The position numbers and the translations under genes are program-made. Shown in pieces: positions 7,951-14,767 of a stretch of 45,190 nt of DNA (its first letter is position 1; each line of letters begins with the position of its first letter). The notes below the pieces were generated by a model. The model was given only the letters and a program-made list of their open reading frames with translations, had not been told where the DNA came from and did no database searches. This stretch comes from a virus: positions 1 through 45,190 of IMG/VR virus record IMGVR_UViG_3300038551_000068. One strand, given 5' to 3'.

Positions 7951-8153
7951 TTCAGCGCCTCGGCAAGCTGGATTGCCCAATGAGCCGCAACGAGGGAGGC
8001 GATGACTGTGAACAGGACGCGGAATATCGACCACGCCACTTCGTCGCACGCCTCGCCAATGGCCTTCGCGATGGCGGCTCGCCGCTCGCTGTCGTCGATG
8101 GTGACAATGTAGGTCTGCCCCGTGCGAAGGGGCTCACCCTGTTGTTTGGTCAT
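7947..8153 (-). CDS. Small single-pass membrane protein
   Basis: A 68-residue protein starting MTKQQGEPLRTGQTYIVTID, with one transmembrane segment near the C-terminus (VAWSIFRVLFTVIASLVAAHW). The ATG at 8153 is chosen because AAGGGG lies six to seven bases upstream; the upstream Met has no such site. The stop overlaps the methyltransferase GTG start (GTGA), so the two are translationally coupled. Function unknown. Confidence 0.7.
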   Translation of the reverse strand: MTKQQGEPLRTGQTYIVTIDDSERRAAIAKAIGEACDEVAWSIFRVLFTVIASLVAAHWAIQLAEALK

Positions 8154-8298
8154 GGCGCACCCCTTTTGCTTGCTTGTCGGTCTTGCATGGAATGTGGCGC
8201 ACGCGCCATCCGCCTTTGCCATTGCGTTCAAAGTGACCTTCGCCGACCGCGACCATCTTGCCGCAGATGTAGCAGGGGCCGGGATGCTTGTTTCTCAC
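8134..8298 (-). CDS. Small zinc-finger-like protein
   Basis: A 54-residue protein beginning with GTG at 8298, six bases after AAGGGG. It contains Cys-X2-Cys (CYICGK) and His-X2-Cys (HIPC) separated by a basic stretch (GHFERNGKGGWRVRHIPC), a likely single zinc site. It overlaps its neighbours by a few bases on both sides, in a tightly packed minus-strand operon. Small proteins of this type are common in phage early regions; the function is unknown. Confidence 0.7.
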   Translation of the reverse strand: MRNKHPGPCYICGKMVAVGEGHFERNGKGGWRVRHIPCKTDKQAKGVRHDQTTG

Positions 8299-8519
8299 GA
8301 CACGCCCCTTTTGCTGGCCGGAATTCCCGCTGCTATCCGCTCCTGCATGCCCTCGCGGAACTGCTCGACGATCTCGCGGCCTTTGCATGGCCACCAGCAG
8401 GACAGCCCGTGCTTGAATTCCGCGTCCGGCATCGCCTTGGCGAGCTTCACGGCCCTGACGTACGCGCCAAGCGTCACGCGCTTGTTGCGCCCGAGCGCTG
8501 GCAGGCTCACATATCGCAT
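8295..8519 (-). CDS. Small conserved phage protein (MRYVSLPAL type)
   Basis: A 74-residue protein beginning MRYVSLPALGRNKRVTLGAY with a strong ribosome binding site (GAGGAG, five bases before ATG). From memory, short proteins with this N-terminus and an EFKHGL..WWP motif occur in many podovirus and siphovirus genomes of Proteobacteria, without a known role. The stop shares GTGA with the next gene. Confidence 0.75.
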   Translation of the reverse strand: MRYVSLPALGRNKRVTLGAYVRAVKLAKAMPDAEFKHGLSCWWPCKGREIVEQFREGMQERIAAGIPASKRGVS

Positions 8520-8538
8520 GTCTGCTCCTCATGAAAAT

Positions 8539-8560
8539 GGCGCCGAGTCTCCCCGGCGCC
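8539..8560 (-). terminator. Hairpin in the minus operon, possible attenuator
   Basis: GGCGCCG / CGGCGCC form a perfect 7-bp stem with an 8-base loop, followed on the minus strand by ATTTT and then by the GAGGAG ribosome binding site of the 8519 gene. It could reduce transcription of the downstream part of the operon. The T run is short, so termination would be partial. Confidence 0.5.
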
Positions 8561-8565
8561 CTGGC

Positions 8566-8688
8566 CTACACCTTCCTGGCCCGCTTTGCCGCCGCATCCC
8601 GTAGCAGCGAGCGGCGGACGACGATCCATCCCCTACGGCGTGCCTCACGCAGCGCCGCGAGGAATAGCGAGCGATCCCGCGCGCTCAC
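8566..8688 (-). CDS. Very small basic protein (40 aa)
   Basis: A 40-residue Arg-rich ORF starting with GTG at 8688 inside a GTGA overlap with the preceding gene's stop (residues VSARDRSLFLAALREARRRG at the start). It has no transmembrane segment and would be mostly helical. The ribosome binding site is weak, so expression probably depends on coupling. The evidence is position and overlap only. Confidence 0.45.
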   Translation of the reverse strand: MSARDRSLFLAALREARRRGWIVVRRSLLRDAAAKRARKV

Positions 8689-8858
8689 CGGCCGCCCCGC
8701 TTGCTTTCGAGCTTCTGCGCTTCGCGGTGGGCATCGGCAGCCATCTGGCGCAGCGCGTACGGGTTAGAATGGGTGATGTTGGCGCCCCTGGCTGCGCGCT
8801 CGTTGAGGCGGCGGGCTTCGGCGCGGAGTTCTTCGGGGGTTTGGGTGGTGCGGGACAT
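8685..8858 (-). CDS. Small protein, first gene after the operator-bearing promoter
   Basis: A 57-residue protein, MSRTTQTPEELRAEARRLNE at the start, helical and charged. GGAG lies seven bases before the ATG in the recurring leader CAACGGAG. It is the first gene behind the minus-strand promoter at 8884-8912 and so is probably among the most strongly expressed of this operon. Function unknown. Confidence 0.7.
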   Translation of the reverse strand: MSRTTQTPEELRAEARRLNERAARGANITHSNPYALRQMAADAHREAQKLESKRGGR

Positions 8859-8883
8859 CAGGTTTCTCCGTTGCTGATGTCCC

Positions 8884-8912
8884 TTTATGCATCACAGGCG
8901 TGATACCGTCAA
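8884..8912 (-). promoter_or_regulatory. Early-type promoter with operator in the spacer
   Basis: On the minus strand: TTGACG (-35), 17-base spacer, CATAAA (-10). The spacer holds CATCACA-GG-CGTGATA (plus-strand reading), one base off the CATCACA-NN-TGTGATG inverted repeat found in other promoters here. A second palindrome, GGTAATTACC (8917-8926), lies just upstream. It drives the genes from 8858 down to the methyltransferase. Confidence 0.75.
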
Positions 8913-8925
8913 TATGGGTAATTAC

Positions 8926-9045
8926 CTATGATGCGTAGGCGAGGGCGATCAGCCCGGCATAGATGGCGGCCAGCACCGCGAGCGCGACGGAGCATGCGAG
9001 GTAATCCGGAAGCGTCGGCGGGCGGTGCTGGCGGCGCAGGCACAT
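8926..9045 (-). CDS. Tiny membrane protein (39 aa)
   Basis: A 39-residue ORF, MCLRRQHRPPTLPDYLACSV then a hydrophobic helix (ALAVLAAIYAGLIALAYA). Its ATG overlaps the stop of the holin-like gene (TAATG), and its own stop lies inside the upstream palindrome of the next promoter. The basic N-terminus and single membrane helix suggest an inner membrane peptide, perhaps a partner of the holin-like protein. Confidence 0.55.
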   Translation of the reverse strand: MCLRRQHRPPTLPDYLACSVALAVLAAIYAGLIALAYAS

Positions 9046-9560
9046 TAGAGCAGCCGCCACGCAGCGCAGGCGCCGAACCAGACAGGCGCGGAGGCGATGA
9101 ACCCTATCATGGCATTGGTGGCGGGGCTGACGGGCAGGCCAAAAGACGGCTTGTCGGGCTCGCTGTCGCGATAAGGCGCGGACAGATCGGGCATGGGGAC
9201 AACATCACCAAGCTCGGCGATCTCCTCGCGTGCGGCCCAAAAGTCCACGGGCGCAGGCGGCGCGGCCACGATCACGCGCTTGGTGATGACGCGCTCACGC
9301 TCCTGGCTCATGCCCAGTGGCGTTGTGGTGATCGCACGCAGGCCCATATTGGCCGCGCCCAGGATGACGACGAAAAGCCCGGCCGCTTGGCTGTGCGTGA
9401 GCCACGCAGGCGACGGCAACAGCATGTCAGGCGCCACGGTCGCGGCAGTGCCGAACAGCACGGCGGTGCCATTGACGATTGTCGTTCGCCACCCCTTGAG
9501 CAGATCGGCGCGCGGCAGGATGTCGGCTACCTCTGGGATTTTGATTGTGACTTGTCGCAT
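9045..9560 (-). CDS. Holin-like membrane protein
   Basis: A 171-residue protein with hydrophobic segments at about residues 27-45, 57-78 and the C-terminus (AMIGFIASAPVWFGACAAWR). The motif AANMGLRAITTTPLG resembles the end of the transmembrane region in several phage holins (ALR..TTTP). The second ATG (9560) is preferred because GAGGGA lies six bases before it. It is distant from the endolysin and on the other strand, so a role outside lysis is possible. Confidence 0.55.
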   Translation of the reverse strand: MRQVTIKIPEVADILPRADLLKGWRTTIVNGTAVLFGTAATVAPDMLLPSPAWLTHSQAAGLFVVILGAANMGLRAITTTPLGMSQERERVITKRVIVAAPPAPVDFWAAREEIAELGDVVPMPDLSAPYRDSEPDKPSFGLPVSPATNAMIGFIASAPVWFGACAAWRLL

Positions 9561-9721
9561 GTGCATTCCCTCGCTTCCGGTGCGTCATCGCACACCAACA
9601 TACCATTCCAGTCTGGGCAATAGTGGAGACCGGGGCATATCATCCGGTCGCGATCCGTGATGGCGCGCCTGGTTATGTCGATCCGCGTCAATAGCGCCTC
9701 CTGCTGTGCGGTCAGGGGCAT
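9527..9721 (-). CDS. Small Cys-rich protein
   Basis: A 64-residue protein with six cysteines in its C-terminal part (MICPGLHYCPDWNGMLVC and RECTC), suggesting a metal-binding fold. The start at 9721 follows GGGG-TGACGCC; an upstream ATG at 9739 would overlap the previous gene more. It overlaps the holin-like gene by 34 bases in a different frame. Function unknown. Confidence 0.55.
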   Translation of the reverse strand: MPLTAQQEALLTRIDITRRAITDRDRMICPGLHYCPDWNGMLVCDDAPEARECTCDKSQSKSQR

Positions 9722-9725
9722 GGCG

Positions 9726-9887
9726 TCACCCCAGGTCATTCGCGGCGGCGCTGCGTGCGCACCAGCCCATCACGAGCCCAAGGATGGCCCACAACGCCGC
9801 GTTTTCGCTTGTCGATGCAACGCAGTAGAGGACTATCGCGCCAATAGCCGCCCCTGCGCACGCTCCGGTTTTCAATTTGAGCCTCAT
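9726..9887 (-). CDS. Small two-helix membrane protein
   Basis: A 53-residue ORF with two hydrophobic segments (CAGAAIGAIVLYCVA and ALWAILGLVMGWCA). The ATG at 9887 follows GGGATGACGCC and overlaps the tail of the XRE regulator gene. It could be a membrane-active peptide or lysis modulator; nothing more can be said. Confidence 0.6.
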   Translation of the reverse strand: MRLKLKTGACAGAAIGAIVLYCVASTSENAALWAILGLVMGWCARSAAANDLG

Positions 9888-9891
9888 GGCG

Positions 9892-10191
9892 TCATCCCTT
9901 CTTCGCGTGCGTGGTTTTTTGGCCGCACTGGACGTCGGCGCCGGTCAGATCCCCAAGTGTGCACCCCAGAGCCTTGGCCAGCATGATGCATTGGACAATC
10001 GAGGGGTTAGCGATGGCCCCGGCCTCCAGGTTGCTGATCATGGTGGCGTGCATGCCGGTCATGTCGGCAAGCTGCCTCTGCGTCAACAGCAGCATGTTTC
10101 GTTTGATGGACACGTACTCCGACATGTGCGCGGCAATGCGTTTGCGCAGGGCGTCGGCTTCGCGGCGGGAAAGTTCGCGTGGTGAGGTCAT
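9892..10191 (-). CDS. XRE-family transcriptional regulator
   Basis: A 99-residue protein with an N-terminal charged helix and a Cro/CI-type helix-turn-helix (LTQRQLADMTGMHATMISNL, then EAGAIANPSIVQCIMLAKAL). It has no peptidase domain, so it is not a classical LexA/CI repressor that cleaves itself. It starts three bases after the RusA stop, in the operon transcribed from the overlapping promoters at 10672-10705. It is a good candidate for the factor that controls those promoters or the CATCACA operators. Confidence 0.85.
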   Translation of the reverse strand: MTSPRELSRREADALRKRIAAHMSEYVSIKRNMLLLTQRQLADMTGMHATMISNLEAGAIANPSIVQCIMLAKALGCTLGDLTGADVQCGQKTTHAKKG

Positions 10192-10194
10192 GGC

Positions 10195-10653
10195 TCAATC
10201 CAGATAGCCGGCATCAGCGGTCAGGCGCATGTGCAGGCCAACGGCCTCTTCCGGTCGCGCCACCCTCTTGCGGGCGGACAGATGCGTCACGCAGCTATCG
10301 TCGGGCCACACGTTGGCCGATGTCACGGCATCGAGAACCGCGCGCGCCAGCTTATCCAGGTCGGGCTTGCGGATGGCTGGGGGCGTCGAGCGCGGCCCTC
10401 TCTTGGGTGTGCTCCCCGGTCGCGGCATCACAAAGAGCAAGTCGGCTCGCACGGGCGTTCCCTCGGGGAATCGAGGTGCGCGGGCCAGCGCCCAGCGGAT
10501 GCTTTCCCGCCATGGTCCGACTGATTTGCTGCTTTCCACCATCCGGCCATGGCCAACATGGCGTTTCGAGCCTTGCGGGGCAGGTTTTCCGGGGATGAAA
10601 ATATCGATGATGAGTGGGGCGGGGTCCGCTTCAGCGGTCGCGACGTCCAACAT
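10195..10653 (-). CDS. rusA: RusA-like Holliday junction resolvase
   Basis: A 152-residue protein of the RusA endonuclease family. Visible features are the N-terminal strand and FIPGKPAPQGSKRHVG, the conserved RKPDLDKLARAVLDA block with the metal-binding Asp residues, and DDSCVTHLSARKR. RusA enzymes cut four-way junctions and often serve in phage recombination or before packaging. GGAGG precedes the ATG. It is the first gene of the minus-strand operon that also carries the XRE regulator. Confidence 0.9.
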   Translation of the reverse strand: MLDVATAEADPAPLIIDIFIPGKPAPQGSKRHVGHGRMVESSKSVGPWRESIRWALARAPRFPEGTPVRADLLFVMPRPGSTPKRGPRSTPPAIRKPDLDKLARAVLDAVTSANVWPDDSCVTHLSARKRVARPEEAVGLHMRLTADAGYLD

Positions 10654-10671
10654 GATGTCCTCCGTTGTGTG

Positions 10672-10705
10672 TGGACACGATAGGGCATTACCTATATCGT
10701 GGCAA
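10672..10705. promoter_or_regulatory. Two overlapping divergent promoters in the same 34 bp
   Basis: Plus strand: TGGACA (10672-10677), 17 bases, TATCGT (10695-10700). Minus strand: TTGCCA (10705-10700), 17 bases, TATCGT (10682-10677). Both -10 boxes are the arms of the inverted repeat ACGATA...TATCGT. The two polymerases cannot bind together, so this looks like a bistable switch between the RusA/XRE operon and the plus operon with the HerA-like ATPase. Confidence 0.7.
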
Positions 10706-10726
10706 GATCAACGGAGACACAGCGTG

Positions 10727-11065
10727 ATGACCAATATCAAGTTCACCCCCGGTCCATGGACGGCGGATGAAGGCCACAAGGGTATGGGGGAAATCCGCGT
10801 CCATTCGGTGGGCGCGCCGCGCCTCGTGGCCTGCGTAGGGAATAACGAGCTAGACTACGCCCGGCATGAGGCCGATGCCCGCCTGATCGCAGCCGCGCCG
10901 GACATGTACGAGGCCCTAGACATGGCACTCATGCTCCTGCAGGTGATGAGTGCCCCCGACATCGGCGGAAGTCTCTGCGGAAGCGCACGCGCGGTAGCGG
11001 AGAAGGCGCGCGCGGCTTTGGTTAAGGCGGGGTGGGATCGAGCGGACTGCGGCCCATCGGAGTAG
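10727..11065 (+). CDS. Ea22-like phage protein
   Basis: A 112-residue protein with the hallmark FTPGPWTADE at the N-terminus and DARLIAAAPDMYEAL in the middle, a pattern found in many small early-region phage proteins of unknown function. The ATG follows ACGGAGACACAGCGTG and is only about 25 bases from the -10 box, so the leader is very short. A 12-bp hairpin follows the gene. Confidence 0.8.
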   Translation: MTNIKFTPGPWTADEGHKGMGEIRVHSVGAPRLVACVGNNELDYARHEADARLIAAAPDMYEALDMALMLLQVMSAPDIGGSLCGSARAVAEKARAALVKAGWDRADCGPSE

Positions 11066-11070
11066 TGAGA

Positions 11071-11106
11071 AGCGCAGACCCGTCAGCAACGAACCGGGTC
11101 TGCGCT
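11071..11106 (+). other. Long perfect hairpin after the Ea22-like gene
   Basis: AGCGCAGACCCG and CGGGTCTGCGCT form a 12-bp perfect stem with a 12-base loop. There is no T run after it, so it is not a standard terminator. It could stabilise the upstream mRNA end or separate expression of the first gene from the ATPase genes. Confidence 0.6.
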
Positions 11107-11174
11107 AAGGACAGGACTGGACATCCCGCGCAAAGCGTAAGCGATCCGGCGGGTAAACCAAAGGGAAAAATCGC

Positions 11175-11477
11175 ATGCCGAGAGGCGACAATCTCAGGGC
11201 CACCATGGGGCACCACATGCCCGAACAGCCCTATTACGAGGCCAATACGGCCGAACTCGCTTTTGACCTTTTCATCGTGGCCATGGCCATAGGGCTCTTC
11301 ATGGCGGGGGTGCTCTTCATCGTGCATTCCGTCCAAACGATCCTCGCGCCGGCCACGCCGGCACCGCAGCCGCCCGCGCCCATGCCAGAGTTGGCCGTGA
11401 CCGCGCCAGACATGACACCCCCACCGCCTGCCTCGCCATCATCGGATTTCGTGATTCCGATCGGCACGGCCGGATAA
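11175..11477 (+). CDS. Single-pass membrane protein with Pro-rich tail
   Basis: A 100-residue protein. Residues 1-28 are polar, residues about 30-55 form one transmembrane helix (LFIVAMAIGLFMAGVLFIVH), and the rest is Pro/Ala-rich (PATPAPQPPAPMPELAV). It lies 15 bases before the HerA-like ATPase gene, so the two probably act together, with this protein as a possible membrane anchor. AAGGG is nine bases before the ATG. Confidence 0.7.
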   Translation: MPRGDNLRATMGHHMPEQPYYEANTAELAFDLFIVAMAIGLFMAGVLFIVHSVQTILAPATPAPQPPAPMPELAVTAPDMTPPPPASPSSDFVIPIGTAG

Positions 11478-11492
11478 TCGACAGGAGACGAC

Positions 11493-12533
11493 GTGACGCT
11501 CTTTACATCCCTCGCCAGCTTTGCAAGCCCGGCCGTCCGCATGTCGTGGGCGCCGGGCGCGCATGACAACGGCTTCCTGCTCATCGTGGGTGGGTCCGGC
11601 TCCGGCAAGACCACGGCCATTCGCCAAATCCTTGGCGGCATGGACGCGGCCGGCATGCCCTCGCTGACCATTGATTTTCACGGCGACATGGCGGACGGGC
11701 GAAAGGTGGAAAGCGTCATCCTGTCGGGCGGGCCTGCGTCCAAGATTGGGCTCAATCCGCTCGACATCGATCCCGTCGCAGTCGCGCGTACCGGGCTTCA
11801 GGAGGCTGTGTGCGACCTGCGCGATGTCATCGCCAGCCGCATCAAGGCAATCGGCCACAATCAGTCCCCCATGCTGGCCGATTACCTCTTAGCCGCGTAC
11901 ACCCGGGCCGGGATTACGGCAGACAACGCGGCGAGCTGGGAGAAGCCGGCGCCGCAGCTCGCCAGTGTGCTCCAGATCATGGCGGACAGCGAGGATAAGG
12001 AGGCCAAGGGGCTCACCAACATGGTGCGCGACATCTTCGGTCACGCCATCTTCAACAAGTCGTCCTACCTGTCGGCTGCGGCGACCATCGCCCGCCCGCT
12101 GCGCATCGACATGAGCGCCATCGGTTCCGACGCGGTCAAGGGCGTGGCGGTGGATACGATCCTGCGCGGCATGATGCGGGCGCTTCGCGCGCGCGGGCAC
12201 ATCACCGGCGCCACGTCGCATCGCGGGCTGTTTCGCACGTTTCTCGTGGTGGACGAGGCGCGGCACGCGGGGACCGCGACCATGGAAACGATATTCCGCG
12301 AGGCGCGCAAATTCGGGCTGGGCGCGGTCCTGGCTGCTCAGCTTATCGACGATTTTGCGCCTGCCGTCCGCGCCCAGGCATCATCATGGCTGCTGCTCAA
12401 GCACGGCACGACAGCCGAGGCAACCAAGACGGGCAAAGAGCTTGGCCTGGACCCGGCAAGGATCGCGGCCCTGGAGGGGCGTGGCCACGGACTTTTTCGC
12501 CAAGGGAATGGCCCCTGGCTGCAAGTGAGGTGA
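11493..12533 (+). CDS. HerA/VirD4-type P-loop ATPase
   Basis: A 346-residue ATPase. Walker A is GGSGSGKTT at about residues 33-41, followed by the family-typical second strand with a conserved Asp (PSLTIDFHGDM). Walker B is FLVVDEARHAG. The C-terminal part has the HerA/VirD4 pattern of a Gln after the sensor strand (GLGAVLAAQLIDDF) and a late L..G.G..R segment. Such ATPases pump DNA or protein through hexameric rings. This gene is not part of the packaging module and is paired with a small membrane protein, so DNA transfer, segregation or anti-host functions are possible. The family call is firm, the role is not. Confidence 0.8.
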   Translation: MTLFTSLASFASPAVRMSWAPGAHDNGFLLIVGGSGSGKTTAIRQILGGMDAAGMPSLTIDFHGDMADGRKVESVILSGGPASKIGLNPLDIDPVAVARTGLQEAVCDLRDVIASRIKAIGHNQSPMLADYLLAAYTRAGITADNAASWEKPAPQLASVLQIMADSEDKEAKGLTNMVRDIFGHAIFNKSSYLSAAATIARPLRIDMSAIGSDAVKGVAVDTILRGMMRALRARGHITGATSHRGLFRTFLVVDEARHAGTATMETIFREARKFGLGAVLAAQLIDDFAPAVRAQASSWLLLKHGTTAEATKTGKELGLDPARIAALEGRGHGLFRQGNGPWLQVR

Positions 12534-12536
12534 GAG

Positions 12537-12779
12537 ATGCGAGGGAAGTACAGCAAGCCGCGCCCGCTGGCCGAGAAGCGAGCCGAAGAGGGCGACCACG
12601 CCCATTACGTCCGCGTCCAGACGCAGGCAGGGCAGGGGCGATCCGACTATTTCGCGGAGCGCGCCAAGTCGATGCAGGGCGGATCAACAAGTTATCGCGA
12701 AAGTAATGGGAGAGCGCCCGTAACATTGCCCAAGCTTAAATTCATGGAGCCAAAGATGATCGCGGGGAAGATGATATGA
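12537..12779 (+). CDS. Small basic protein downstream of the ATPase
   Basis: An 80-residue, Lys/Arg-rich protein (MRGKYSKPRPLAEKRAEEGD at the start) with no hydrophobic segment. GAGGTGAGAG precedes the ATG, which lies four bases after the ATPase stop. It overlaps the next gene by ATGA. It might bind nucleic acid, but no family is recognised. Confidence 0.6.
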   Translation: MRGKYSKPRPLAEKRAEEGDHAHYVRVQTQAGQGRSDYFAERAKSMQGGSTSYRESNGRAPVTLPKLKFMEPKMIAGKMI

Positions 12780-13051
12780 CGACGGACGAATTGTGGAGAC
12801 GGCAGGTTGACCGGGCGCTGTCGCGGGCAGTGACGGCATTTGACGAGGCATTCCGCCGATACGACAAGCGCACGGCGATGCGCCACGTCGTGCCGTGGCG
12901 GGATCGTGTGACGGCGTATCTGATGGACAACCCGAACGCGACGGCAAGGGAGGCGGCGGACGCATGCCGCGCAGGATATACGCAATGCAAGAAATTCATT
13001 GCCGAGCAAAGGGCGCCCAAGGGCGCATCGCCGAAAGAGTGGAGGAGATGA
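12776..13051 (+). CDS. Small putative helix-turn-helix protein
   Basis: A 91-residue protein. Residues 45-80 (VTAYLMDNPNATAREAADAC, then RAGYTQCKKFIAEQR) have the spacing of a winged or homeodomain-like helix-turn-helix. It starts in an ATGA overlap with the gene before. A DNA-binding role is plausible but not shown. Confidence 0.55.
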   Translation: MTTDELWRRQVDRALSRAVTAFDEAFRRYDKRTAMRHVVPWRDRVTAYLMDNPNATAREAADACRAGYTQCKKFIAEQRAPKGASPKEWRR

Positions 13052-13052
13052 G

Positions 13053-13355
13053 ATGCGCGAGGCCAAGCATGTGACGAAGGCTGACCTTGCTGCCTGTCGG
13101 AAGATCGAGGTATGCGGATGGATCGGTATCGCGGAGGATGGGCCGTGGCTGGAGAGCAATGCGCAAATCGGGCAGGGGCGATTTGAGAGGCTAAAGACGC
13201 TTGGGCTTGTCGAGGCAAGCGGGGATGGGCTGATCGCTGGTGCCACGCAGACATACCGGCTCGCGGATGGGTGGGATGTTTCACAAGAAACAAAGGGGCG
13301 TGATACCGTCCGGCTTCTCTTGCCGCAAGCTCCCGCTCAGCCGGACGGACGCTAA
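13053..13355 (+). CDS. Small protein, possible winged-helix domain
   Basis: A 100-residue protein starting MREAKHVTKADLAACRKIEV. The segment GRFERLKTLGLVEASGDGLI resembles the recognition helix and wing of a winged-helix domain. GGAGGAG lies seven bases before the ATG. It is the last gene of the plus operon, which ends at the terminator at 13453-13480. Confidence 0.6.
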   Translation: MREAKHVTKADLAACRKIEVCGWIGIAEDGPWLESNAQIGQGRFERLKTLGLVEASGDGLIAGATQTYRLADGWDVSQETKGRDTVRLLLPQAPAQPDGR

Positions 13356-13452
13356 GCTTCATACGGCAATACCTATCCGTCAAACGTATTGACGCTCAGC
13401 GCGCGCAACAGTTGTGACTTTCGATTTACAAATGCATCAAGCGAGACAAAAG

Positions 13453-13480
13453 AAAGCCCGGCGAGTGATTGCCGGGCTTT
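13453..13480. terminator. Bidirectional terminator between convergent operons
   Basis: AAAGCCCGGC / GCCGGGCTTT is a perfect 10-bp stem with an 8-base loop, with A and T runs built into the arms. It ends the plus operon (last gene stops at 13355) and the minus operon (last gene stops at 13549). The rest of 13356-13548 holds isolated promoter-like hexamers on both strands but no convincing gene. Confidence 0.85.
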
Positions 13481-13548
13481 CAACTTTCGCGAGCGGTGAG
13501 CGAGCGCTCCGGGATCGCGACAGGCCGAAACCGTTTCGAAACCGGGCG

Positions 13549-14721
13549 TTACGCTGCGTTCCGTTTCGTTCCCGCGCGAGGTTTCGAAACGGGACGCAGA
13601 TGCGCGTACCCATCCGAAAGCGTGAGATTGGTGTGCTTCCCGCGACCGGGGAGCACGGTGATTTCCTGCAACCCCATGGCGAGGGCAAGCGGCTTGCTGA
13701 ACTTGCCGTTCACGGGAACCGGCGCCTCGTGCCCCTGCTCGCGGCACCAAGCCAAGCACGCATCGCGCAGTTCGGTGATTGTCAGCCCCTTCTGGCCCTG
13801 CGGCGCCACGGCAAGGCATGCCTCGGCGAACAGGCGGATGGGATCTGGCGCTGGCAGCGCCTTGGGCGGCGCCACGGGCGCGGCGACGGGCTCGGGCTCC
13901 ACATCGATGATCTCACACAGGGGTGGCGTGACCGGCTTGCCGGCGGCGCGGCGGCGCATGGCGTAGGCGACCGTCAGCCCGTCCAGCACGCGGCCGAAGG
14001 CGAGCGGCAGGCTTCCGACGATGCACAGCCCGATGAGGATCAGCACCAGCGTCACCCGGTCCATGTCCACCGGACGAACCGCGTAGCCCCCGAAATCCAG
14101 ATGGCCCGTGGCGCTGGCCGTGGCCGGGCGGATGGCATCCAGACGGGCTTGCGCGGCCTGTATCTGGCGTTCCGCGTCCTCGCGGGCGGTGGCGGCAGTG
14201 ATCCGCTCCCGCAGGGCGCTTGCCCGCTCCTCGGCAGCCTGGCAGCGCTTGGCGCACCCGCCGCGCTCCTTACTGCCCTCTTTAACCGCCAAGGTCTGCA
14301 TGTCGGCAAGCTGCGCCTCCAGATCCGCACGCTTGCCCGTCTCGCTGATGGCATCGCGGCGCGCGCGCGCCGCCGACAGATCGCGCTCGGCACCGGCGCG
14401 GGCCACGGCGTCGGCGGCGGCATTGGTGGCGCTGGCGGCTTCCTGCGCGCGATGGGTGACGAGAGCATTGTTGGCCAGAATCAGCCCGAAGGCGACGAAT
14501 GCCGCGAACCCGCCCACCTTGGTGGCGGCGGCGAATAGGCGCCAGCGCCCGCCGATGCTCCAAGCGAGCAGCGTGATGAGGATGGTCAGGACCGGCAGCA
14601 TGGCGACCGAGCGCCCAACTTGCCACGGCAGACCGATGGCGGGCGCTCCCGCGAGGATCGTGACCGCCTCGACGACGGCCACCGCCACGATGATGATGGC
14701 CCAGATTGAGAACATGAACAT
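13549..14721 (-). CDS. Multi-pass membrane protein with coiled coil and C-terminal domain
   Basis: A 390-residue protein. Three hydrophobic segments occur in the first 90 residues (IWAIIIVAVAVVEAVTILAG, VAMLPVLTILITLLAWSIG, FAAFVAFGLILANNAL). A long charged coiled coil follows (about residues 90-200), then a fourth transmembrane segment (VTLVLILIGLCIVGSLPLAF). A soluble C-terminal domain of about 100 residues ends in a winged-helix-like region (KGLTITELRDACLAWCREQG). It resembles phage inner-membrane proteins of unknown function. Its ribosome binding site lies in the inverted repeat described at 14725-14767. Confidence 0.7.
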   Translation of the reverse strand: MFMFSIWAIIIVAVAVVEAVTILAGAPAIGLPWQVGRSVAMLPVLTILITLLAWSIGGRWRLFAAATKVGGFAAFVAFGLILANNALVTHRAQEAASATNAAADAVARAGAERDLSAARARRDAISETGKRADLEAQLADMQTLAVKEGSKERGGCAKRCQAAEERASALRERITAATAREDAERQIQAAQARLDAIRPATASATGHLDFGGYAVRPVDMDRVTLVLILIGLCIVGSLPLAFGRVLDGLTVAYAMRRRAAGKPVTPPLCEIIDVEPEPVAAPVAPPKALPAPDPIRLFAEACLAVAPQGQKGLTITELRDACLAWCREQGHEAPVPVNGKFSKPLALAMGLQEITVLPGRGKHTNLTLSDGYAHLRPVSKPRAGTKRNAA

Positions 14722-14724
14722 GGT

Positions 14725-14767
14725 TGCGACCTCCGTTGCATCACAGTTGTGACATACGGAGGTCGCA
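14725..14767 (-). promoter_or_regulatory. Inverted repeat that would hide the ribosome binding site
   Basis: TGCGACCTCCGT (14725-14736) and ACGGAGGTCGCA (14756-14767) are perfect 12-base arms. In the minus-strand transcript the arm next to the start at 14721 contains GGAGG, so the hairpin would mask it. The loop contains the operator-like CATCACA-GT-TGTGACA. Transcripts that start inside the loop would leave the site open; read-through transcripts would not. Confidence 0.6.

Noticed and set aside
11066-11174. The 12-bp hairpin after 11065 as a Rho-independent terminator
   Set aside because: No T run follows, so it is listed as a hairpin of unknown role.
13384-13420. TTGACG on plus and TTGACG/TTGCCG on minus between the convergent operons
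   Set aside because: No acceptable -10 box at 16-18 bases on either strand. They may be remnants of duplicated promoters.
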